NCBI RefSeq assembly: GCF_012524075.1
Contig: NZ_JAAZUI010000026.1
Location: forward strand, 1 to 37,067
Reading direction: 5' to 3'
DNA from: Lutibacter sp. B1
GTDB taxonomy: Bacteria > Bacteroidota > Bacteroidia > Flavobacteriales > Flavobacteriaceae
DNA: 37,067 bases
Part shown: one piece after another, positions 1 through 9,213 of the stretch
Position numbering within the stretch: the first letter of the stretch is position 1
Layout of the letters: each line of letters begins with the position of its first letter
Program-made: the position numbers and the translations under genes
Notes under the pieces: generated by a model
Told to the model about the DNA's origin: nothing
The model's input: only the letters and a program-made list of their open reading frames with translations
Databases searched by the model: none

Positions 1-108
1 TCCAAATATTAAATACAAATCCTATCGGAAAAATAATGTAAATTTACCTGAGCTTACTATTTAAAATCAAAAATCGATTTATAAAAAAACAACCGAAAAA
101 AAGTCAAC
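1..108. other. AT-rich sequence at the broken end of susD, possible IS end
   Basis: No gene is visible in these bases. They directly follow the premature stop of the SusD-like gene, which reads leftward, and none of the minus-strand frames resumes a recognisable SusD C-terminus. The abrupt change from conserved coding sequence to very AT-rich sequence suggests an insertion junction, for example the end of an insertion sequence whose transposase lies to the left. This is inference; no transposase is seen. Confidence 0.3.
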
Positions 109-1017
109 CTATTTCAGTATAATACAATTATCATTTTCCTGAGCAACAGCAAAAATAATTTCAGAACCACCTGTGTTATCGATAGCAAAATTATCAAAAT
201 AATTGCTCTCTAAGCTAAAATTACCACCTTCTATCAATAGAGATGTATAGTAGATTACTTTATCCATATCTGTACCGTTGTTATCAACAGCCGCTTCTTT
301 AAAATTAAAGCTTGATGAAGCATTGTATCGGTCTTTAAAAACAGCCCTATTTAAATACATATCAGCTAAAAAAGCATAAGCTGCTTGTTTTGTAAAGCGT
401 CCGTTATATGTTTGTTGTTCCCCTAAGTTTGCAAGCTCAGGTATGATGGATTCCACTTCCATAATTAAATTATCAATTTCAACATCAGCTTGAAGAATAA
501 CCAAAGAATTATCTTCAGAAAACAAATCTCTATATGGAGCTTGATTAAAAAGATCTAATGTATTGTATATATAGAAAGCTAATAACCCTCTAGCTTCTGC
601 CATAAACAGGTTGTAATTTGCATAATCCGGGTTTTCTTGTAATGATTCTATTGCTGTTAATGTTTTAGTTATACCACTGTTTAAAGCGTTCCAAGTAGAA
701 GAAACTGCTGCATTATTGGTACCCCAAGTGAATTCTGTTAACGCTCTCCATTTTCCTCCATCACCCCAATCACTACCACGAGTTGGTAACATACATTCGT
801 CTGTTGGATATTCTTGTAATCCAAATACGTTTCCGTGATCAGTAAAAGTTCCATTAGCTAACTGACCATAAGCAGCTGCCATAGCACTCTCAGGATTTGA
901 ACTTTCTCCTCCAATTACCTCGTCTATTACTTCTTCTTTCAAATCAGTACAGCTGAAAAGCAAAGTAGTAAGAATAATGGAGAAAGATATTTTTGATATT
1001 ATATTTGAGATTTTCAT
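109..1017 (-). pseudogene. SusD/RagB-family outer-membrane lipoprotein, C-terminally truncated
   Basis: SusD-family proteins are surface lipoproteins that cap a SusC channel and bind its substrate. Residues 1-23 form a lipoprotein signal ending in the lipobox LLFSC, so Cys23 would be lipidated. The N-terminal SusD region with TPR-like helices follows (for example YNLFMAEARGLLAFYIYN and the ADMYLNRAVF segment). The protein stops at 302 residues just after the EIIFAVAQEND segment, whereas family members usually have about 450-600 residues, so roughly the last third is missing. It follows susC with a 3-base gap, as usual for a susCD operon. The loss probably inactivates it. The family call is firm, the cause of truncation is inferred, and the substrate is unknown. 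Confidence 0.85.
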
Positions 1018-1020
1018 AAA

Positions 1021-4000
1021 TTATAATTTTAAAGTTGCACCAATCATATAAGATTTTGATGATGGATATGTAGTATAATCTATACCTATAGATTGATTAC
1101 CTCCTGTAGAACGTGGACTGTTAACCAACGGATCAAACCCCGAATAGTTAGTGATAGTAAACAAGTTTTGTGCACTAACGTAAAGATTTAAACCTTTTAA
1201 CCAGTTAATGTTAAGACCTTCAGTATCAAGCATATATCCTAAACTAGCATTGTTTAAACGAATAAAATCTGATTTCTCCATATATAATGTAGAAAGTTGA
1301 GGTGTATTTGTAGAGCTTGCACCCTTATTATAGAATTCTGACAACACATTTCTATCTGATGCTATATTGTTGATATTCAAAGCTAAATTGGTATTATTTA
1401 CCAAATAACCTCCTGTTTGACCTATTAAAGCAACACTTAAATCCCAACGCTTATAGGTTAGGTTGCTATTGATGCCGAAAGTAAAGTTAGGCAATGCTCC
1501 TTCGAAGATTTGACGGTCATCACTATTTATTACATTATCATTATTGATATCTTCAAAAATATCATTCCCATTCTCGTCAAAACCTAAGTGTTTAACCATA
1601 TAGAAAGATCCTGCTTCATAACCACTTTTATAAATATTGGCATATACTCCTGATAAACCAGGACCAGCCACATCTCCAGAATATAATTCTGAAACAGGAA
1701 GATCTTTAACTTCATTATTCAAAGTAGCTCCGTTCACATCTAATGACCATGTGAAATCTTCAGTATTAATTAATTTAGACCCTAAGGTAAATTCAAAACC
1801 TTTGTTTATAATTTTACCATCAATGTTTTTCCAAACAGTTGAGGTTGGGCTTAATGGTTCGGATGGAATATTTAAGATAGGATCTGTGGTTCTTTTGTTA
1901 TAATAATCTAATGAACCGTATAATTTGTTATTCCATAAGCTAAAGTCAGCCCCAATATTAAACTGTGTTACTACTTCCCATTGTAAATCTGGGTTTGCCG
2001 TTCTGTTTACTTCAATGCCGTTAATTAAACTATAGTCATCGTACAAATAATATCCACCTGAGGCTGATTGAGAATAACTTGCTTGAGTAATTTTATTTTG
2101 TACTTCTTGGTTACCGGTTTGCCCCCAGCTACCTCTTATTTTTAGCTGACTGATATCATCATTATTTGATAAAAAGTCTTCTCTGTCTAAGTTCCATCCT
2201 AAAGCAAAAGAAGGAAAATAACCATATTTATTGTTTTTACCAAAACGCGTTGAACCATCTGCTCTTAAAGAAGCAGTAACTAAATATTTGTTATCAAAAT
2301 TGTAGTTTAACCTACCAAAGTAAGATTGTAACTCGTTTTCTTGGGCATAACCACTAACACCAGACTGCTCACCTGAATAACCTGGATTGTGTTTTGGTGC
2401 AACACCTGTGCCCATTTCATCAATATTAGAAATAGAAAAAGATGTTCCTGAGAAATCAAATTTTTGATAAGAAAAACCTCCTAAAACTTCAAAATTATTT
2501 TTTCCTATATTAAAATTATAGGTTAGGTAATGTTCCATTAAAGAACTTTGCGAATCTAAATTACTCTGTACATAAGCTCCATCTGGAGTTCTATCTGTAA
2601 CATTAGGGTAAATAGTAGAGTTTCTTTCAGAAACAGAACGGTCAATACCATAATTGAATTTATACTCCAATCCGTCTATAATTCTAAAAGTAGTTTCTAC
2701 GTTTCCTAATACACGTAACGTTTTTGTTTGGTCGTCATAAATATGTAACAAGTACATCGGATTATAATTCTGGTTCAAATTGAAGTTTGTGTAATCTCCT
2801 TCTTCATCGAATATAGGTTGCGTAGGATTTGCCATTAACGCATGAACGATTAACTGACCATCTGAACCAGCATCAGCTCCATTAGGAACTCCTGTTTCAT
2901 TAATCTGACTCGCAGTTAAGTTCATTTTTACTTTTAAACGCTTATTATCAAAAAAAGACTCTTCGGCATTTAAACGTGCTGTAGTTCTTTTAAACCCACT
3001 AGTTTCAACAATCCCTTCCTGATCCATGTAAGATAATGAAGCATAGTAGTTTCCGCTATCTGTCTTTTTAGCGAAAGAAAAATTATGATTTTGTGTAATG
3101 GCGTCACGGAATAATTCATCTTGCCAATCGGTTTTACCACCATGATCGTATGTATTATCGCTAATAGCATTACGATATTCACTACTGGAAAGTACATCAA
3201 TCTTTTTAATTACTGAAGCTACACTCAAATATGAATCTAGCGTTATAGTAGCAACTCCACTTTTTCCTTGTTTTGTAGTGATAATCACAACTCCGTTAGA
3301 ACCTCTGGCTCCGTAAATAGCTGCTGCAGAAGCATCTTTTAATACGGAAATAGAGGCAATGTCACTCGTGTTAAGAAAGTTTAGTGGATTTTTTGCACTT
3401 GAGTTACCAAGACCAAAGTTAGGACTTGCGGCACTCACACTTTCATTACTTAATGGGATTCCATCAACCACAAATAATGGTGTACTGCCACTACGGATAG
3501 AACCAACACCTCGTATTGAAACATCTAATCCGGCACCTGGTTCTCCACTTGAAGCAACTACACGAACTCCCGCTACTTTGCCTTGAATTAAATTATCTGC
3601 AGATATATTTACTCCTTGCCTAAAATCTTCAGTTCCTAATTGAGTAAGGGCACCTGTTACGTCTTTTTTGGTTTGACTACCATATCCCACAATTAAAATT
3701 TCATTTAGTAAAGCATTCGACGGCGTTAATGTAATTAATAAGACTTCAGAGTCAATAATAACTTCCTTTGTTTCATATCCTATAAAAGATACTTGAAGTG
3801 TTTGTCCTAATTCAGCTTCAATAGAAAATTCTCCATCAAAGTTTGTAGAAACACCTTTTAATGTTTCTTTTAACACAATGGTTGCACCTGATAAAGGTAC
3901 TCCGGATTCATCTAAAACTTTACCATTTATTGTTTTTTGAATGGTATAATTTGAAAGTTTTGTTTTGATAGATACAATACTATTTGAATATCCTGAATGA

Positions 4001-4071
4001 TGGTATACTAGTATTGATAAAACTAAAAAAGCTATGTTTTTTAATTTAAAAGAATTAATTTTATTGTACAT
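1021..4071 (-). CDS. SusC/RagA-family TonB-dependent outer-membrane receptor
   Basis: This is a full-length TonB-linked outer-membrane channel that would import an oligomeric nutrient. A signal segment lies at about residues 10-30. A carboxypeptidase-regulatory-like beta-sandwich follows at about 48-115 (GKVLDESGVPLSGATI, then SFIGYETKEV). Next comes the plug, starting around NEILIVGYGSQTKKDVTGA and containing the LKDASAAAIYGARGSNGVV segment typical of SusC proteins. A long beta-barrel ends in YMIGATLKL, a usual barrel terminus. The length of 1016 residues is normal. No anti-sigma/ECF sigma pair is adjacent. The partner SusD just downstream is truncated, so the uptake pair is probably impaired. 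The substrate cannot be read from the sequence; the nearby phosphodiesterase genes are on other transcripts. Confidence 0.93.
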   Translation of the reverse strand: MYNKINSFKLKNIAFLVLSILVYHHSGYSNSIVSIKTKLSNYTIQKTINGKVLDESGVPLSGATIVLKETLKGVSTNFDGEFSIEAELGQTLQVSFIGYETKEVIIDSEVLLITLTPSNALLNEILIVGYGSQTKKDVTGALTQLGTEDFRQGVNISADNLIQGKVAGVRVVASSGEPGAGLDVSIRGVGSIRSGSTPLFVVDGIPLSNESVSAASPNFGLGNSSAKNPLNFLNTSDIASISVLKDASAAAIYGARGSNGVVIITTKQGKSGVATITLDSYLSVASVIKKIDVLSSSEYRNAISDNTYDHGGKTDWQDELFRDAITQNHNFSFAKKTDSGNYYASLSYMDQEGIVETSGFKRTTARLNAEESFFDNKRLKVKMNLTASQINETGVPNGADAGSDGQLIVHALMANPTQPIFDEEGDYTNFNLNQNYNPMYLLHIYDDQTKTLRVLGNVETTFRIIDGLEYKFNYGIDRSVSERNSTIYPNVTDRTPDGAYVQSNLDSQSSLMEHYLTYNFNIGKNNFEVLGGFSYQKFDFSGTSFSISNIDEMGTGVAPKHNPGYSGEQSGVSGYAQENELQSYFGRLNYNFDNKYLVTASLRADGSTRFGKNNKYGYFPSFALGWNLDREDFLSNNDDISQLKIRGSWGQTGNQEVQNKITQASYSQSASGGYYLYDDYSLINGIEVNRTANPDLQWEVVTQFNIGADFSLWNNKLYGSLDYYNKRTTDPILNIPSEPLSPTSTVWKNIDGKIINKGFEFTLGSKLINTEDFTWSLDVNGATLNNEVKDLPVSELYSGDVAGPGLSGVYANIYKSGYEAGSFYMVKHLGFDENGNDIFEDINNDNVINSDDRQIFEGALPNFTFGINSNLTYKRWDLSVALIGQTGGYLVNNTNLALNINNIASDRNVLSEFYNKGASSTNTPQLSTLYMEKSDFIRLNNASLGYMLDTEGLNINWLKGLNLYVSAQNLFTITNYSGFDPLVNSPRSTGGNQSIGIDYTTYPSSKSYMIGATLKL

Positions 4072-4108
4072 TTTTAAGTTATTGGTTTTTACAATGCTTA
4101 ATGATTAG

Positions 4109-4140
4109 ACCGTAGTTGTTCGCAGCAACTGCGGTTTTTT
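4109..4140 (+). terminator. Hairpin with T-run, plus-strand terminator-like
   Basis: ACCGTAGTTG pairs with CAACTGCGGT (one G-T pair) around a 7-base loop, and the stem is followed by TTTTT on the plus strand. It looks like an intrinsic terminator for rightward transcription, yet the gene to its left (susC) runs leftward. It could end a small RNA, or act as a 5'-leader structure for susC when read on the minus strand. Confidence 0.5.
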
Positions 4141-4360
4141 AATTTTTGTAAATAGTTTTTTTAATTCATAAGATTAGAGAATTTTAGAAAATTAACGAGA
4201 TATTCTTTATCATAAGATTATGATTTAATAAAGCGCTAAATAATAAAATATTTAGACATTCTATTTTATCTAAAGGTTATGCGTTTATTAAAAAACGATT
4301 TCAATATTTTTTTTATTTTTATTTTAAATTCTTAAAAATAAGACACTTAACTGCATTTTA

Positions 4361-4389
4361 TTGATACATTTTGAAATACGTAATATTTG
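4361..4389 (+). promoter_or_regulatory. Candidate promoter for the PLC-like gene
   Basis: TTG at 4361-4363 and AATATTTG at 4382-4389 (one mismatch to the Bacteroidota TAnnTTTG box) are separated by 18 bases. Transcription would start about 70 bases before the ATG at 4464. The match is imperfect. Confidence 0.35.
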
Positions 4390-4463
4390 CATTTTGTTCT
4401 TGATTTCGCAACATCTGTTTAATCTTGTTAAAGTAATTTTAAGTTTTATATAACCAATTTATT

Positions 4464-5525
4464 ATGAAATATTATAAAACCTTATTATTACTTTTTTTTA
4501 TTTGTTTGAATATACATGCGCAACAAGACACATTACGAATTAATCAACTACAAGTTATAGGCTCACATAATAGCTATAAGGAAGCTATCGACCTAAAACT
4601 TTTTGAATACTTATCAAAAAAAGATAGTACAGGCAGTATTTATGGATTACAATATGAACACATTTCTATAACCAAACAGTTAGATATGGGTTTGAGAAAT
4701 CTGGAAATTGATGTTTATGCAGATGCCAAAGGTGGACGTTTTTCTCATCCAAAAGGAATGGATTTAGTTAAAGATCAGCCTGCTTACGATTCTGAAGGAA
4801 AAATGAACAATCCTGGTTTTAAAATATTTCATGTAATGGATATCGATTTCAGGAGTCAGTATTATCTTTTATCCGATTGTTTGAATGATTTAAGAAAATG
4901 GTCTGATACACACCCTAATCATGAACCTGTTTTTATTACTTTAGAACCTAAAGATGATAAAGAAAATATATTTGGCACATCTGCAGAGCCGTTTACATCT
5001 GAAGTTTTTGACGAGTTAGACGCTACACTTATAAAACATTTAGGTGTGGAACATATTATTACTCCAGATAATATTCGTGGTAAATATGCTACCTTAGAAG
5101 AAGCGGTTTTAAATAGCAATTGGCCTACATTGAAAGAAGCTAAAGGTAAATTTTTGTTTATATTGGATGCTCATGGTAAAAAACAAGAATCTTATGCAAA
5201 AAACCATCCGTCTTTAAAGGGAAGAGTATTATTTATTAATGCCGAGGCGGGAAAACCAGAAGCGGCTGCAATGATTTTAAATAATCCTGAAGATGAAAAT
5301 ATTCCAAAATTAGTCAAAGAGGGCTATATTATAAGAACTCGGGCAGACTCAAACACAAAAGAAGCTAGAAATAATGATTATTCACGTTTTGAAGCAGCAA
5401 AGAATTCTGGAGCACAAATTATCACTACAGATTATTATTTACCAAGCAAATTTTTTAAAAGCGAGTATCATATTTTTTTTAAAAACGGAACTTATGTAAG
5501 AAACAATCCAGTAACTACTAAGTAA
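4464..5525 (+). CDS. Secreted Ca2+-dependent phosphoinositide phospholipase C-like protein
   Basis: A TIM-barrel phosphodiesterase of the PI-PLC type. Residues 1-19 are a Sec signal peptide ending in HA before QQDT, so the protein is exported. The barrel starts with IGSHNSY (catalytic-type His35), followed by RNLEIDVYAD (acidic residues Glu81 and Asp83 that fit a metal site), FHVMDID (second His, 123) and FITLEPKDD. The length of 353 residues fits the bacterial Ca2+-dependent PI-PLC group. Expected substrates are phosphoinositides or related phosphodiesters outside the cytoplasm; the exact substrate is unknown. The stop lies only 7 bases from the stop of the convergent GDPD-metallophosphatase gene, which also starts with a PLC/GDPD-like barrel. 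The pair may act on the same kind of substrate, which is an inference from position. Confidence 0.8.
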   Translation: MKYYKTLLLLFFICLNIHAQQDTLRINQLQVIGSHNSYKEAIDLKLFEYLSKKDSTGSIYGLQYEHISITKQLDMGLRNLEIDVYADAKGGRFSHPKGMDLVKDQPAYDSEGKMNNPGFKIFHVMDIDFRSQYYLLSDCLNDLRKWSDTHPNHEPVFITLEPKDDKENIFGTSAEPFTSEVFDELDATLIKHLGVEHIITPDNIRGKYATLEEAVLNSNWPTLKEAKGKFLFILDAHGKKQESYAKNHPSLKGRVLFINAEAGKPEAAAMILNNPEDENIPKLVKEGYIIRTRADSNTKEARNNDYSRFEAAKNSGAQIITTDYYLPSKFFKSEYHIFFKNGTYVRNNPVTTK

Positions 5526-5532
5526 AATATAT

Positions 5533-8133
5533 TTAATCAAGTTTTTTTAACGAACCAGTATTGTAATCTATTATAAAATTGTTGGAAGGAGCGCCGTTTA
5601 AAAACTGTGAAAAGATACTGTAAAACTCCAGTAGCTTTTGTTTATTAGAATTGGTGTTTTTTTGAAATATTTTAGTTTTGTAATTTTTAAAAAGCCATTG
5701 ATACATAGCAATTTGTTTTTTGCCAATGTCATTTATAGCTAAAACATCAGCATTTCTAACTCTGTAAAAATCAAAAATTATATCAAATCCATTCCAATGT
5801 TTAAAATCTTGTAATGTAAAACCGGTTTCTTTTAAATCTAATTCGGCTTCTTTTTTAGCAAGTTTCCAATTATTTTTATAGAAGTCTTTATTATCTAATA
5901 GTGCTTCAAAATCAATTTCAGAATCCAAATATGGTAATAATAGTAATTCTTCACCTGAAATATTTAGCATAAAATCTTTGAAGTTCGAAACCCAATCATC
6001 TTTTAAAAAGCGTAAGCGAACGAGTTCTTTCAAATGAAACATAGTGAAATCATGATATGAATTTGTTTTCAAAATATCATAATTCCATAATGGCTTTTTT
6101 TGTTGTTGTAAATAAGCATATTCTTTTTCATATAAAGGAAATAACTCGTTAAAATGGGGAACATTATCAATGGTTATAGTGTTTACTTCTATAATGTTAT
6201 TTGGTTTGATTGTTAATATTTTGTAGCCTGGAATATATGCTGCTAATGATGGTGATTGAATATTTACTAGTGATTTTCCACTTGAAAAGGTTCTAACACC
6301 GGTATCATTTATATGCATATGCCCTGCTACATGAACTGTTATTCCTGCTTCCGAAAATTGTTTCGCTACAGTTTCATTAGGAACACGCTCAAGCTGCCAT
6401 TTATTTCCTTCAAAAAAGGTTTTTAATGTTGTAGAAGCATCATCATTAAAATCAATCATGGGGTAATGGCTAAAAGCAATTAATGTTTTCCCTAATCGTT
6501 TTGCTTCGTCTGCAATTGTTTTGACCCAACTAATTAAGTGTGTTTTGTTAGTAAGTACATTGTTATAACCTATACTAGCTCCATTGTAGTTTTCCGGATC
6601 TGATGGTTTACTATTAATCGTGTCTTTTGGTAAGTATACATTTCCGTCTAAGGCCAACAACCAAATATTTGGTGTTGGTTCTACTACATAACTGGCATCT
6701 GGAATTGTATATTCAGGAACAATATCATACATCCTTTTTTCAAGAGGCGCATTATCTAAAGCTTTTTGGTAGGTGTAGGTTTCGGCAGTATAATTTGAAA
6801 ATGGCGTTGCCCAATATAAATAGTTCTCTTGCGGGTAAAATCCAAAGGGTTTTAAATAGTTAAAAACACCTTCGTATCCTTCTTTTTTTATATCATTTGT
6901 AATTATTGAAGGTAGCTCGCTTTTTTCAGAATCATTTTTATTCATCTTACTATAAATGCCTTGAGATTGTCCTTCTATCCCCATAAAATCAGATTTTCCA
7001 GATTCTTGGGCAAATGGTCCTACAGGATCATGATTACCGGTTGTAATAAAAAACTGTATACCATAAGTAGTCTTGTATTCTTCTAAAATTTGTTGCAATC
7101 CTCTAAGATGTATTGCTTGTCCATCATCAGTGTAATCACCAGGTAATGCTACATACTTTATGCCTTTTGCAACCATATCGTCTAAAGTAGCAAATAGAGC
7201 AAAATAATTTTCATTAAAAATTCGTGTGGAATGCAATTGAGAATCCATAGTACGCAAAAGCGTAAATTTATTTGTTTTATTATTAAATATACCTTTGTAA
7301 TTAGTATCAGAAAATTTTCCGTAGATATCTTGAAAATGAATATCAGATAGAAAAGCTATTTGAATTTGAATGTAATTGTTTGTAAATGTATGTTTTTTGA
7401 AGTAATTAGAGCATTCTAAAGGATGATCTGTATTTATAAAATCTATACCTATACTATTAAAGGTTTTCCAAGCCAATGGTGTATCTGGTGCACCCCAAAA
7501 ACGAAATGGTTTTTTGTATGAATGCGCTTGTTCTACAACAGCTTTTATTTTTCCTAAATCACTTTCCGAAATATCTTTCACCCCGTTCCAAGAAGAAAAC
7601 TTTTTGAAACTTAAACTTATTAGTGAAACTTTATTAAAACTTTCTGTTGGTATAGATTCTAAACTTTGATAATCAAATAAAATGTAATTAGGATAGTTTT
7701 TGTAGTCTTTTACTAATGGCCTATATCCAGAAATAACAAAGGTAAGTTTAGGATTATTAGTTAGTTCTGGATATTTTTTTAATACTTTTTCAATAGCTTC
7801 TAACGTTGAATAGGCTTCCGATTTTAAATCAATAAGCAGCTGCAATTCTTGCTCATTACCCAAGTGTGTTGAAACAACTTTACTCAATGGCTTAAGATAC
7901 ATTGTTTCTAAGGTATTGTTTGGCTCAATGTCATTTTTAGCATGGGCTGCATATAAAACACCATTCTTTAAGAAAATATCAACTTCTATTGAATTTAAAC
8001 CACAATTATAAGCTTTCCAAAAAGGCAAAAGTTGACTATAATCATTATGAGAATGTATTTTAACAGGTTGTTGAGCAAAAAGTGATGTGGATGCAAATAA
8101 TAGAATACAGAAAAAATAACGCAATAAAAACAT
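5533..8133 (-). CDS. Secreted fusion: GDPD/PLC-like phosphodiesterase plus calcineurin-like metallophosphatase
   Basis: An 866-residue exported protein. Residues 1-20 are a signal peptide (ending in LFA before QQ). Residues about 24-245 form a GDPD/PLC-like TIM barrel: HSHNDY (27-32), NSIEVDIF with Glu50 and Asp52, and His64 supply the expected catalytic and metal residues, and NTDHP closes the barrel. Residues about 258-650 form a calcineurin-like metallophosphoesterase with all its motifs: LSDIH (Asp264, His266), PGDYTDDG, TTGNHD (366-369), FSHYP and AGHMHI. A C-terminal region of about 200 residues has no recognised domain. A natural reading is sequential hydrolysis of a phosphodiester and then the released phosphomonoester in the periplasm or outside, but this coupling is inferred. 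It converges on the PLC-like gene with a 7-base gap. Confidence 0.82.
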   Translation of the reverse strand: MFLLRYFFCILLFASTSLFAQQPVKIHSHNDYSQLLPFWKAYNCGLNSIEVDIFLKNGVLYAAHAKNDIEPNNTLETMYLKPLSKVVSTHLGNEQELQLLIDLKSEAYSTLEAIEKVLKKYPELTNNPKLTFVISGYRPLVKDYKNYPNYILFDYQSLESIPTESFNKVSLISLSFKKFSSWNGVKDISESDLGKIKAVVEQAHSYKKPFRFWGAPDTPLAWKTFNSIGIDFINTDHPLECSNYFKKHTFTNNYIQIQIAFLSDIHFQDIYGKFSDTNYKGIFNNKTNKFTLLRTMDSQLHSTRIFNENYFALFATLDDMVAKGIKYVALPGDYTDDGQAIHLRGLQQILEEYKTTYGIQFFITTGNHDPVGPFAQESGKSDFMGIEGQSQGIYSKMNKNDSEKSELPSIITNDIKKEGYEGVFNYLKPFGFYPQENYLYWATPFSNYTAETYTYQKALDNAPLEKRMYDIVPEYTIPDASYVVEPTPNIWLLALDGNVYLPKDTINSKPSDPENYNGASIGYNNVLTNKTHLISWVKTIADEAKRLGKTLIAFSHYPMIDFNDDASTTLKTFFEGNKWQLERVPNETVAKQFSEAGITVHVAGHMHINDTGVRTFSSGKSLVNIQSPSLAAYIPGYKILTIKPNNIIEVNTITIDNVPHFNELFPLYEKEYAYLQQQKKPLWNYDILKTNSYHDFTMFHLKELVRLRFLKDDWVSNFKDFMLNISGEELLLLPYLDSEIDFEALLDNKDFYKNNWKLAKKEAELDLKETGFTLQDFKHWNGFDIIFDFYRVRNADVLAINDIGKKQIAMYQWLFKNYKTKIFQKNTNSNKQKLLEFYSIFSQFLNGAPSNNFIIDYNTGSLKKLD

Positions 8134-8393
8134 ATATTATATATAACTTTCATAAAATTTAAAAGTACCGTTAATCTAAACACATACCGTTACCTATATA
8201 TTAATTATATATTAACCTCATGTTTATTATGATTTAAAAGAAAAAAGTTGCCCATATTACTGGCAATCATGAAATTGTTTTAATTATAAAATATTAACTG
8301 TGACCAACTTAAACACAAAAAAACCTTGAAAGTTTTAAGAAAAATATCAAAAAAAATAAAGAATTGTATTTTTAAAACCAAAAAATATTTTTA
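8134..8393. other. Divergent AT-rich intergenic region
   Basis: This 260-base region lies between two divergent genes. It contains a direct repeat of ATATATTA near 8196-8215. No convincing promoter box or hairpin terminator was found. Confidence 0.4.
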
Positions 8394-9056
8394 ATGTATT
8401 TTCACAAACATCCATATTCGCCTTTTATTCCAAAAAATGCAACCAAATTAATTGTAGGAACTTTACCTCCACCCCGATTTTCAATGGGGAATTTAAAAGA
8501 AGGAGATGTCGATTTTTGCTATGGAAGTATAGACGGCCAATTATGGAAAATTTTAGACAAACTATTTAATTTGAATTTACACTTTGAAACTACCTCTTTT
8601 GCCATTCAACAACGTAAAGATTTTTTACTGAAAAATAATATTGGTATTTGTGATATTGTAGAAAGTTGTGAGCGAAAAAATATAGATGCTTCCGATTTAG
8701 GAATGGAAAATATTAAACTACGTAATTTGTTATTTTACTTATCTGAATTTCAAAAAGTTGAAACACTTTTATTAACCGGTGGAAACAGTAAAAACGGACC
8801 CGAATATCACTTAAGAAAACTGCTTAAAAAAGAAAATATCCCATTTGTACAAATCGCATCAGAAACACCCAAAATTCATCAATTTAAATTACCAAACAGT
8901 AAAAGAATCATTAAAGCTGTTTCATTAACAGCACCTTCCGGAAGTGCTAACAGAGCTGTTGGCAGTAATCTTCAATATAAACTCATCAAAAAACAAAACC
9001 CTAAATTCAACACGTTTGATTTTAGGGTAATGCAGTATAAAAAATATTTTCTTTAA
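8394..9056 (+). CDS. Uracil-DNA-glycosylase-superfamily protein
   Basis: A 220-residue protein with the outline of the UDG superfamily. It has an N-terminal strand and loop LIVGTLPPPRF (about 19-29) at the place of the usual G-x-x-P-G motif, then FCYGSIDGQLWKIL (about 41-54), which matches the Y-G and W-K-I signature of hypoxanthine/uracil glycosylases. A late SLTAPSGSANRAVG segment (about 176-189) resembles the S/T-P-S-x-A-N loop. The family removes damaged bases such as uracil or hypoxanthine from DNA. The GTLPPP loop differs from well-known subfamilies, so substrate specificity is open. It stands alone, convergent with trpA, with a palindromic repeat between the two. Start chosen at the first ATG. 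Confidence 0.62.
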   Translation: MYFHKHPYSPFIPKNATKLIVGTLPPPRFSMGNLKEGDVDFCYGSIDGQLWKILDKLFNLNLHFETTSFAIQQRKDFLLKNNIGICDIVESCERKNIDASDLGMENIKLRNLLFYLSEFQKVETLLLTGGNSKNGPEYHLRKLLKKENIPFVQIASETPKIHQFKLPNSKRIIKAVSLTAPSGSANRAVGSNLQYKLIKKQNPKFNTFDFRVMQYKKYFL

Positions 9057-9122
9057 ACTTATTCAAAATTGAGTTCAATTAATTAAAACTGTTAACTTAC
9101 TGTTTACTATCATTCTTGTATA

Positions 9123-9152
9123 TTGTCATTCCTGCCTTCGCAGGAATGACAA
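9123..9152. repeat. Dispersed palindromic repeat, copy 1 (CCTGCCTTCGCAGG core)
   Basis: A perfect 13-base stem (TTGTCATTCCTGC with GCAGGAATGACAA) and a CTTC tetraloop. It lies between the convergent UDG-like gene and trpA and could also end transcription from both sides. Close copies lie at 11630-11657 (inside trpF) and 14371-14394. The GTCAT/ATGAC ends are shared with the other repeats of the trp region. Confidence 0.85.
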
Positions 9153-9213
9153 ATTCTTAATCAACTAAAAACACACTTAACTAAGTATTAAACACTTTTA
9201 AATCAAATTCACA

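Larger units (their letters stand above)
4072..4463. other. Divergent intergenic region between susC and the PLC-like gene
   Basis: This 392-base AT-rich stretch separates two divergently transcribed genes. It holds a GC-containing hairpin with a T-run (4109-4140), an inverted repeat built from ATCATA and TATGAT around 4208-4225, and a candidate plus-strand promoter (4361-4389). No TAnnTTTG box was found for susC on the minus strand, so its promoter is not located. No small ORF worth calling was seen. Confidence 0.5.
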
